Shown here one piece after another: positions 28,789 through 37,958 of a DNA stretch of 40,432 bases (position 1 is its first letter; each line of letters starts with the position of its first letter). The stretch spans positions 1-40,432 of the forward strand of contig JNEM01016108.1 in the NCBI GenBank assembly GCA_000697335.1, given 5' to 3'. This stretch comes from Conidiobolus incongruus B7586. Lineage: Eukaryota; Entomophthoromycota; Entomophthoromycetes; Entomophthorales; Conidiobolaceae. The notes below the pieces were generated by a model, which searched no databases, had not been told where the DNA came from, and was given only the letters and a program-made list of their open reading frames with translations. Position numbers and translations under genes: made by a program.

Positions 28789-30225
28789 ATGTCAGGTTCA
28801 GGTGTGACTATTAAATTTTTAGAGGGTGAGTTGAAGAATTGCTCGAGGGTCAAGGTTGCTGGTATCGATATTGATGGTGTTTTGAGAGGTAAAATTATTA
28901 GTATTAATAAATTTTGGTCTTTGGTCAAGAGTAACAGTGGTTTTGGTAAGTATAATTATTTTCAGAATTGTATACATTGTTAATTGGAATTAGGATTCTG
29001 TAATGTGATTTTCGGTTGGGATCTTCACGACCAAGTATATTCTAAACCTTCCAAGTATTCTAACCAAGAAAATGGATACAAGGATCTTATTGCCAAGATT
29101 GATCTCTCTACTTATAGAAGACTTCCTTTGGAAGACAATATCCCTTTCTTCTTAGTCGATTTTTATATCACTGAAAATGAAAGATTACCTATCTGTCCTC
29201 GTGGTCTATTAAAGACCGTTGCTGCTAGATTCGAAGAGATGGGATATATCCCTCACAGTGGCGCTGAGTTCGAATACTATAACTTTTCTGAAACTCCCAA
29301 GTCTTTAGCTGAAAATCCTTCTCAACCCAAAGCTTTAACACCTGGAATGTTTGGTTATTCCTTACTCAGACCTCTCGCCAATAAAGATTATTATAATGAT
29401 ATCTTTGAAATTTGCTCTCAATCTGGTATTCCTATTGAAGGTCACCATACTGAAACCGGTCCTGGTGTTTACGAGACTGCTTTAGAATACTGTCCTACTA
29501 CCGTTATGGGAGATCGTGCTGCACTTTTCAAGACTTTTGTTAAACAGATCGGTCTCAAGCATAATGTAATGCCTACTTTCATGGCTAAGCCCTATCCTGA
29601 TCTACCAGGATGTTCGGGCCATATGCACTTATCTCTTATCAATAAGAATGACAAGAACAACGCTTTCTCCGATTCCAGTTCTCAGAAAGGATATAGCCAA
29701 ATATTGGAATGGTTTGTTGCTGGCTTAATGGAGGGATTACCTTCCATCATGGCAATTATGGCGCCAACTGTCAACAGTTACAAGAGACTAAATGAAAGCT
29801 TCTGGGCTCCAGTCCGTGTATGTTGGGGTGAAGACAATCGATTAGCCTCGGTTCGTTTAATCACGCCTCCTTCATGCTCAGAAAAGGCCACTCGTATTGA
29901 AATTCGTACACCAGGGGCTGACTGTAACGCTCCTTTAGTCCTAGGAGCTATTTTAGCATGTGGTTACTATGGTATTCAAAACAAGCTCACCAATCCATAC
30001 AAATCCATCAACAACTACCCCAATATCTCCGACTATCCAGGCCCCTTCCTTCCAAAATCCCTAGAGGATGCTACCAACGTCATGGATGCCAAAGAATCCA
30101 TTGCTAGAAAGGTGCTCGGTGACGATTTTGTTGATCACTACGTCCTAACCAAGAGGCACGAACTCAAATTGTGGAAGGAAGCCGTGACTGATTGGGAAAT
30201 TAAGAGATATTTTGAATTGATTTAA
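28789..30225 (+). CDS. Glutamine synthetase-like protein (FluG C-terminal / type I-like family)
   Basis: Two exons, 28789-28945 and 28994-30225, split by a 48-nt intron, give 462 residues. It has the GS fold of the bacterial-type/FluG family, not the eukaryotic type II enzyme. GAEFEYYNF (about 142-150) supplies the first metal ligands. GHHTETGPGVYE (about 202-213), SGHMHLSL (about 260), NSYKRL (about 313) and RIEIRTPGAD (about 353-362) are the other active-site motifs, all intact. The amidohydrolase half that precedes this domain in Aspergillus FluG is absent. Relatives ligate glutamate or similar acids to ammonia or amines (for example gamma-glutamylpolyamine synthetases); the substrate here cannot be told from sequence. 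Its codons are much richer in C/T third positions than the neighbouring genes, suggesting high expression. Confidence 0.9.
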
Positions 30226-31006
30226 ACTACAATTAATATAATAAATTTTTTCAATACTTGGTCATTTTGTATGATATTTAATTTTTGAATAATACATTAT
30301 ACGCTGTTATGTGGTTTTTTAAACATTATATTTTCACTTATCTGATTTCACAGTTAGATTGATTTCATAGAAACCTCAATTCTAATTACTAAAATAAAAA
30401 ACTGAAAAAAATTGCATTTATGAAATCTTGTTATTTAAAATTTATTCATCATAATTATATTCAAGATATATTATATTGAAATTACCTCTCATACGATTAT
30501 ATTCATTACTTGAATATCTCTGTTAAAATTTCATGTTTTGGAATATTTTAAATAATTAAATATTAAATAATAAAATATTTTATTTAATATTATAATATTT
30601 GGCTATATTTTAATATATATTCAATATTTTTTAATTTTATACCTATATTAAAATTATAAAAGTAAAAATCAATACTAAAAAATGAATTATTATTAATAAC
30701 TTCTTTTAAATATTGTAAATGTTTGGCTTTTAAACCTTAGTTGATAATTCTAAGGGTCTTATATTTGATAATTTGTAAAATTTTTTAATCTTATTACATC
30801 CCCCCTTTTTATTTAATATATATAATGGAAAACTTTTCATTATTATCAACTTGAAATATTTATAAAACTGATATTTTCTTAATTCTTGTTGTATAATTTT
30901 ATTAAAACATAATCGGGTTATATTATATTATATTAATGATATAGTTGAAAATTCAATCAATTAAAATTACCCAATATCAGAAGATTTCTATAATATAATT
31001 ATACAA
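30226..31006. other. 3' flank of the GS-like gene
   Basis: About 0.8 kb of A/T-rich sequence with no gene or repeat seen. Confidence 0.5.
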
Positions 31007-31012
31007 TTATAT

Positions 31013-31359
31013 TGTCACGGGTCAGGTGACTCCCTTCTACCCAAGTATCTTTACATCAACCTAATGTTAAAGCCATTTCCCCCTCACTTGCCATCTGCTC
31101 TTGCTCTATCTTTTAATTGGCCGATGATGCAAGTCACTGGATAAGCTCATGAATCATCTTACCCAACCCACCCTATATAAAACCCCGAATTAGAGCTATC
31201 CTAAGGAGGAAGAGTTCGATCTGGGTCCTCCCAGCTGCTTGACTAAAATCAAAAACCACCTATCTCCCTAACACTTACCTGGAATTCCCCAGATCTGTCT
31301 CTTTTACCTAAACTACTCTGGACACGGCTTTCCCAAGACGTGTTAATATTATTGCATCA
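31013..31359 (+). mobile_element. Probable solo LTR relic (347 bp)
   Basis: A sharp GC-richer island in very A/T-rich DNA. It begins TGTCACGGGTCAGGTGAC, an end typical of fungal Ty3-like LTRs with a small inverted repeat GTCAC...GTGAC, and ends CA. The same six bases, TTATAT, lie at 31007-31012 and 31360-31365. A TATA box (TATATAAAA at 31174-31182) lies in the middle, as in a U3/R promoter. It shares CCCAAGTATCTTTAC (31040-31054) with the island at 21264-21589, and its first seven bases with the LTR at 34388-34905. There is no internal coding region. The sharp base-composition border suggests a fairly recent insertion. The flanking match is short and A/T-only, so the exact right end is less sure. 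Confidence 0.65.
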
Positions 31360-31621
31360 TTATATCATTAAAATAAATAAAAAAATAAAAAAAATATGAG
31401 ATTCAATAATATTAATTCAAAATTTAAAAGATTGTCACAAAGATCTCTCACCTTAAAATTGATTATGTCAACAAAGAAATTGAGATGATTTCATAAGTCC
31501 CAAACTCCTTCAACTCGGAACATTAATCCCATTTTAATTTTTTATTCATTAAAATATTATATTAATACCTATTCAATTAATATTTTGATTTAAATATTAT
31601 GATTAATTGTTAAAAAAAAAT

Positions 31622-34302
31622 ATGGAAAATAAGAATCAATTGGAAATTTGTTTAACTGAATTAAATAGTTTATTTGGTTAGTTTAATATTTATAATTTAG
31701 TATCTGCCTAATAATATTTTATAAATTAGATGCCGAGAGTTTAATTCAACATTTTAATCAATATGGGGAAAAATTATTACAAAAGTTTAACGAGTTATGC
31801 TCTCTATCTTCGGATCAATTTCGCCAGGATTTGAATATCGATTTATTAACATTAATAGCTGAAGGTATAGCTAGTTATGGAAGAGTCAGTAAGTTATTCC
31901 AACAATATTTATATAGATTTCATCAAATAATATTTAATTTAGTTGAAACTAGAGAGAAAGTAGTTGAAATTTTACCAACGATATTCACCTCCATAGATAC
32001 TATATTCGAAGACTCTTACAACGATATCAAGTTGGAACAGTTGAATACTCAATTATTGAGAGCTATTGGCAATTTGAGTATAGATTTAGGTATTCAAAAA
32101 AATATATATTCATAGCATATTTTTTTTATAAATTAATATTGGATTCTAATAGATGATCATAGAAAATTAATTTTAGAGACTAATATATTAGAAAGAGTAG
32201 TAAAATTTGTAACCTCTTCCAATATTCAATCTTCTCTATTTAAAAATGGTATTGGCTGTTTGTTAAATTCTGGAATGGGATATGGTAAATATTTTAGATA
32301 TATCATAATATAATTTATTATTAACACTTTGTTCAGAACCTGTACGTGATAAAATCTGTCAATTAATTACCATTCCCAAATTATTAGATTTGTTATTCAA
32401 TCCCAATATTTGTGACGATATTACAGTGTTTATAGGTCTGAGATTAATTAATAATTTAAGTGAATCAGGTATATTTTATACTATATTAGTATATTCCATA
32501 TTAATGTCATTTAAAGATATTGGATTCGATTCCATTGCAAATGACCAAGTTAAAGTGATCCAATTGGTGGATTGGACAGTACAAATCATGAAATCCAACA
32601 ACGATTATCAAATTCAAATGAGTCAAATTTTAGTCGATTTATTAGAATTGATATTAACAACTCGAGGTAAATTATATCAAATCATATAAAACTCATCCAA
32701 TATTTATATTTTATTTCACTAGAAAATTATCAAGTTTCAATAGTGAAATATAACAAATTGATTCCCTTAATTGATTTATTACAGTATACAAAACAATTTT
32801 TCACTGGGGACAAAGATGAAGATAAAGAAATTTTACAATTGAGAACTGTTTTAGTTCGTGTAATAGTTGGAATTGCTTCTCATGGTAAATATTATTCATT
32901 GTTTTAATATATATAATTTTATTAATGGTGATTTTAGATGATAATTTGAGTTTATTCAACAATGAAGTTATAATAAATAAATTAATTAAATGGTTGGATG
33001 ATCCCTCTGATAAAGAGACCTGTAGTGCAGGCGGTTTATTCCTGGGAAATTTGGCTAGAACAGGTAAATATAACCATAACAATAGCCAATTTGCAACTTA
33101 CTTACGAATCAAAATTAGATAAAAACTGTCACGATTTAGTTCAAAAATATCATATTCACGAAAAAATAGTTGAAATTATGAAAAAAGTAACCGATTTAAA
33201 TGTAATTCACTCTATTATTGGTCTTTTAAAAAATTTATGTTTATCAGGTAAATCAAATATTATATAAATAGTTTTAAAATTAATTGAATCTACTTTAGAT
33301 GATAATAAACCTATTATCAACAAAATGAAAATCATTCCTTTGGTTGTTCCTTATCTTGAGAAAGATACAGCTTCTCCTCTTCAATTTGGTACGGTTGGCG
33401 TACTGAAGCATCTTACATCCAAAAATGGTAAGTATCAAGTTATATATTTTTATAATATATATTAATAATGATATTTCAATAGAAGCAAATTCATTAGCAC
33501 TCTGCCAAGAGAAGAACAAATATTGCGAGTTACTTCCAATTACTAGATTATGCAATCTAGTGAAAAGGAGTGATAATCAAGGCATTAAGAGTGAAGGCAC
33601 TAGAGTCATTATCAATGTCATTAAAGTGATCTATTCATCAACCGACATTTACAGTAACTGCTTTATTAATATATTTTAAATATCAATTATTAATTAATTT
33701 TTATAGATGAATATGGTCACTTACTAAAACAAAATGAAATGATTCAACCCATTATTGATCTAGTCAAATCTACCAAGTTTGCGATTTTACAGAATGAAGG
33801 CATTATAGCACTGTCTCTCTTATGTATTAATCAACAAGATGAAGGTAATATATATTAACGCTTATATATTTTACACTATTTAATTTAGTATTAATTAGCT
33901 GACAAAATTCTAAAAATCTATGTTGAGGACGATATCGAATTCAAAGATGAAACCAATCAACCCGAACTCCCAGCCATCTTACCTTTCAATAAAGCTATCG
34001 ATATATTGTTAAACTACTCGAGAGAGGAATACACCATTCAAATTCAGTTCAATACTCTCGCTCTATGTCATCAGTTGGTCTTAAATTCTGTGAATAAGAA
34101 AGATCAATTAGGTAACTTCTATCATATTTTTATCTGGTATTTGTATTGACAATATTATATAGGCGATATTTATAAACAATTTCAATCCAAAATGCAACTC
34201 ACTATATCAAATTTTAAATCCAGGTTGGATACTTTGTCTCAGACTGATGATGTAATTGATAAAATGAAGTCCAATGTTTACACAATTTTGAATATGTTAT
34301 AA
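31622..34302 (+). CDS. RAP1GDS1/SmgGDS-like armadillo-repeat protein
   Basis: Fourteen exons sum to 1983 nt (660 residues); all 13 introns are phase 1. Exon ends: 31676, 31888, 32089, 32284, 32468, 32666, 32884, 33063, 33247, 33427, 33653, 33844, 34111. SmgGDS-type proteins are armadillo chaperones that bind prenylated Rho/Rap-family GTPases and promote GDP release and membrane delivery; this role is inferred. The repeats are seen in units such as LLRAIGNLSIDL, GLRLINNLSES, SAGGLFLGNLARTDKNCHDLV, HSIIGLLKNLCLSG, FGTVGVLKHLTSKN and NEGIIALSLLCINQQDE. GNLARxDxNC is typical of the family. The C-terminal 50 residues are helical and unlike the repeats. Human RAP1GDS1 has 607 residues. Another armadillo protein is possible but less likely. 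Confidence 0.8.
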
Positions 34303-34735
34303 ATTTTAAAATAAACTATTAAAAATATCATTTTTTTATCTTTTAAAATATATTTTACCTGAATTAATTTAAAATTTTAAATGTTTCTGTCAACTACCTC
34401 TAAGATCCGCCAATGAGGAGCTGAAGAATTCACCACGAAGTCATCACATTGATGTATAAGGATTCCCCAACTCATTAGTAGACACAAACGCATTATCCAG
34501 CGATTACTTCCTGTAGTTAACCAAGTTCCTCCCCAGCTAACCATTACACATAGCAGGACAAATGTTAATTTGAATACTGATGTCTGAGGTGACTCTGCGA
34601 GGGGAACTTCTTTGAATGTTACAGGAGATAAAATAGAACGTAACAGTACCATAATGATAGCTAATTAATGTGAATAAAATATTATAACTCTGAGGAACTT
34701 ATTTATTAATTATTAGATCTGTTAAAGGAATGACC

Positions 34736-34758
34736 AGAATAGCTCATCTAGCTATTCT
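34736..34758. repeat. Perfect 9-bp inverted repeat within the LTR
   Basis: AGAATAGCT and AGCTATTCT are separated by CATCT. The hairpin could be a terminator or promoter structure of the LTR, or chance. Confidence 0.6.
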
Positions 34759-34786
34759 GATGTGTTCTCTTATACTTCTTTTGGCC

Positions 34787-34813
34787 TTCTTTGTCTTCTT
34801 TGTCTTCTTTGTC
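34787..34813. repeat. Three tandem copies of TTCTTTGTC within the LTR
   Basis: Three perfect 9-bp units are followed by a partial one (CTTTTGTC). Short tandem repeats in U3 are common in LTRs and often act as enhancers. Confidence 0.75.
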
Positions 34814-34910
34814 CTTTTGTCTTGTAGTGATTATTTCAAGGGAAGTGGAACTTTAAATGTTCCTATTATATCCTATTTTAGGTAATGTCACGTTGACTCG
34901 TGACAGTTTC

Positions 34911-35392
34911 ATCTAAATCAATTTATTATACTTTTTGGTTAAAACTCATTTTACTGATATATTGTTTTAATTTTAAATAAAATATAATTATTGAAATATT
35001 TAAATATTTAAATATATATTCATTTATTTAAATATTATTTTATTAACTAATATCTTTTTATTCATAGATTCAATATTTTTAAAATTAAATTTATAGCCAT
35101 TTATATAAGAATGTCTAAATTTATATGAATCAAGTCAAATCTATTTTCTAAATCCTGTATAATTTAATAATTAATTTTTTGCTTTTTGAACTAATCAAGC
35201 TTAATTTGAATTTCTGAAATTTAACCAATTAAATTAAATAATCTCTAACTCATACAACTATTTAATAAATTCTTAATTTTTTTTATTATTAATCAATTTA
35301 AAAAAATTAAAATTTTAAATGCTTATTGAAATTAAATTATTCAACATTTTTTAAAAAATAATAGAAAATTTAATCATATTAAAATAATATCA
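34911..35392. other. Upstream region of the Laa2-like gene
   Basis: About 480 bp of A/T-rich sequence. The solo LTR ends here, so the promoter of the next gene lies between the LTR and 35392 or partly within the LTR. Confidence 0.5.
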
Positions 35393-37039
35393 ATGAATAG
35401 TGTTAAAGATATCGAATTGGAAGACGCTATCAATACCAAATTGCCAGAGTCTCCTGAGAACTTAGATTCAACACTTCATAATGAGGTACTGAAAGATGTA
35501 AAATTGGAAAATAATGATTTAAAAGTTGATAAAAGTGGTAGTAATATAACTAAAATTTGTTTTATTAATTATATTTATGATTTCATATAAAACATTATTT
35601 AGATGATAATAGTGATGAATTCAATTTTGAACGTAAAGCCGATTTCACTAATGAATTTTCAACAATTACTCAAGAAATAAACTTAACCAAAGACATTACT
35701 GAATTTGACGATTTTCAATTTTCACCAAGTTTACAAACTCCAAATAAAGAAGAGTTTAGAGAAGCTGAAGATGACGAATTTGGAGAGTTTGAAGACCAAG
35801 AAGAAGGTAACTGTTTTAAAACTTATATTATATATAGTTTTTGTTAATAACATAATTTTTATAGGATTTGACAATTTTACATCAAATGGTAAATACAATA
35901 ATATAAAATTTATTCATTTTTTTAGAATATTTATAATATATTTAGAATTTCAAGATTTTAATACTTTTTCATTACCTACAACTACACCAGCAATTGATTC
36001 TATTTCCACAAATACTCATTGGTGGCCAGAATCTCCAGAAAATATTAATAACAATTTGAATATTTTAATACACAATTTAGTAATTCAAAAACAATTAAAT
36101 ACAATAAATTATATTTCTAATACTATTATTATAGGAGAATAGTTTTCTCAATGACCTTGGTAATTTTATTCAATATAGTTTTACAATTAAACAATATTAA
36201 CCATATTCTAATTTAGAAAGTTTAGAAAAGTCTAATGAAAATTCTACCATATGTAATTTACCATTTGAAAATGACGAAATGTATATTATATGAAATATCA
36301 ATAACTCTATTCGTCATTAATAACTCATTAGAAATGAAATTTGGGAATTAATCAATATAACTGAAACTCAATTTAATCCAAAATACCAATTTAAACCCAA
36401 ATTAATTTGGAAAAATTCAGAATTAAAAAAATTAGTTTTAAATTCTTTAAATATTGACATCAATTTAGAAGAAGTAAATATCATTTTATACACTACTCTA
36501 TTTTTAAATATCATATTAATCATGTTTCAGACTTCTCCATTCATTCAGTCGTTTTCATTACCGGATCCTGAACAATCTAAGGAAGAGTACTTGAATTTGG
36601 CAAGTAAAGTGGTGAATAAATTTAATGCAAATTTGGCTCAAAATTTGATTGAAATATCGCCAGGTAAAAATATTAATAAAATATTAAAATAATATATTCA
36701 ATAATTTCAATTTAGATCATATGATTCATTACTCCCTCAACGATCTCAACCAACTACAAGCTACATTGAACAATATGCTACAACAGACAGAACTCTGTAT
36801 AGCCCATTACGAGGAGAGCATATCACAAACTCAACTGGATATTGAAACTTACAATCAAATGATTGAAAATATTGTGAATCAAGCTCATAATATTAAAAAT
36901 AATATGTCTAAAAAATCTACCAGTAATAATTAAATTAAAATTTTTAATTTTAATTCTAATAATTTATTTAGAATCACTATGGCGGGGTAGTAAATCTACT
37001 AAAATTCAAGAGAATCAAAATAATAATATAACATCTTAA
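35393..37039 (+). CDS. Aftiphilin/Laa2-like AP-1 accessory protein
   Basis: Ten exons sum to 1146 nt (381 residues). Exon ends: 35537, 35806, 35888, 36079, 36159, 36280, 36473, 36663, 36922. The N-terminal 140 residues are acidic and disordered. They carry a cluster of clathrin-adaptor ear motifs: FDDFQF, DDEFGEFED, GFDNF and EFQDFNTF. Such FGxF/DFxxF motifs bind the gamma-ear of AP-1 in aftiphilin and yeast Laa2. The middle has KPKLIWKNSELKKLVLNSL, and the end forms a helical or coiled segment (about 290-355). By family it would help clathrin/AP-1 traffic between Golgi and endosomes. Exons of 24 nt (35865-35888) and 25 nt (36135-36159) are unusually small. If the last intron is retained, the protein stops at 36933 instead. 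The motif evidence is good; family membership is moderate. Confidence 0.6.
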
Positions 37040-37151
37040 AAATTTATTATTTTTAATTAATATTTATTTTGTTTCTTAATAAAATTTTTCAAATAATTTA
37101 ATTGTTCTATTTTATATTAAATATGATTTATTAAATAATAGGGTATTGGTT

Positions 37152-37958
37152 CTATTTAGATGGTTGAGTTGGCAAAGGTCCCATTAAACTTTTAATTAGT
37201 GGAATATAACGATGCAATTTGATGAATATTGATGGTTTTGAGGTAGCACTATCCTTACTTAAAATAGTATTGATACCTACCAAATAGTCTTTGCCGTCTT
37301 TCGAAAAAATTAATGGTCCACCCTCATCGTTGCAGTTGACACCTTGATCCCACTGCTGAGTGCAGATATTAGCATCCGAGAGATTATATCCCTTCTCGGC
37401 CCAAGTATTGCACACGTCTTTAGGCTGAATTGTCAACATAATTTTGTTGAAATTACTACTCTCAACATTCGAACTGGGATCACATTGATAGCCCACCGAT
37501 GTCAAAGTAGTACCTACTTTGCTAAACTCGTCACCCTCATCTAAACTCAGGGGTGGGAAATTGATGGGTTGGAAGAAGTCTTTGAATGGATGCACCTTCA
37601 AAATAGCCAAATCGTTCACCCTGGTTTTGGCATCGTAGCCTGGAGCCACTGTCAACGACTGACCAGAATACACAAGACCCCAAATCTTTTGGAAGTCGTC
37701 ATTCTTAACAGGGTCTGGGATGTTAATGTCGATTTGGTCTATGGGATCATTAATGCAGTGCGCTGCTGTGATTAGAGTATATGAGTCTATCATCACACCC
37801 TGGCATTTTGTTTTCGTGGTGTTGATATTGGTTATATCTGCTAAATAGGAATGTTGAGGTACTGATGCAGGTTGTCCGCCGTAATTTCTTTTATCTAAGT
37901 TCAATGATTGAACTAAAATGAAATTTAATAGTAGAGAGTATAGTGAGACTTTAAACAT
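37152..37958 (-). CDS. Secreted trypsin-fold (S1) protease homologue, catalytic Ser replaced by Glu
   Basis: A single exon of 268 residues. Residues 1-18 form a signal peptide (LYSLLLNFILVQS). A Kex2-like Lys-Arg at 23-24 precedes NYGGQP, the place of the usual IVGG neo-N-terminus. The catalytic His is kept at 67 (LITAAHC) and the Asp at 116 (NDLAILKV). The GDSGGP motif reads CNDEGGPL, so residue 212 is Glu (codon GAG), not Ser. The six Cys fit the usual S1 disulfide pairs in part (52-68 surely). It should be folded and secreted but not act as a serine protease; a binding, decoy or regulatory role is inference. It is convergent with the Laa2-like gene, 112 bp apart. The intact frame and ordinary codon use suggest it is under selection rather than a dying gene. 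Confidence 0.88.
   Translation of the reverse strand: MFKVSLYSLLLNFILVQSLNLDKRNYGGQPASVPQHSYLADITNINTTKTKCQGVMIDSYTLITAAHCINDPIDQIDINIPDPVKNDDFQKIWGLVYSGQSLTVAPGYDAKTRVNDLAILKVHPFKDFFQPINFPPLSLDEGDEFSKVGTTLTSVGYQCDPSSNVESSNFNKIMLTIQPKDVCNTWAEKGYNLSDANICTQQWDQGVNCNDEGGPLIFSKDGKDYLVGINTILSKDSATSKPSIFIKLHRYIPLIKSLMGPLPTQPSK

Larger units (their letters stand above)
34388..34905 (-). mobile_element. Solo LTR (518 bp) with perfect 5-bp target duplication
   Basis: Ends are TGTCA...TGACA. GTTTC is repeated exactly at 34383-34387 and 34906-34910, which fixes both borders. Read on the minus strand it begins TGTCACGAGTCAACGTGACA, whose first seven bases equal those of the LTR at 31013, so minus is the likely orientation. 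This end forms a hairpin (TGTCACG...CGTGACA, 34886-34905). No internal retrotransposon region, primer site or second LTR is present, so recombination between two LTRs has removed the body. Family: Ty3-like is my best guess. The intact target duplication and GC-richer base composition suggest a fairly young event. Confidence 0.8.

Noticed and set aside
33064-33084. A 21-22-nt intron in the RAP1GDS1-like gene ending at the AG near 33084
   Set aside because: It would be far shorter than the other introns. Using the AG at 33118 gives a 55-nt intron and restores the family motif GNLARTDKNC.
34377-34652. A 91-codon minus-strand open frame
   Set aside because: It lies almost wholly inside the solo LTR, has no recognisable domain, and LTRs of this kind do not normally encode proteins.
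37152-37958. Calling the S1 gene an active trypsin
   Set aside because: The nucleophile position is Glu (GAG) in an otherwise well-conserved motif, so activity by the usual mechanism is not expected.
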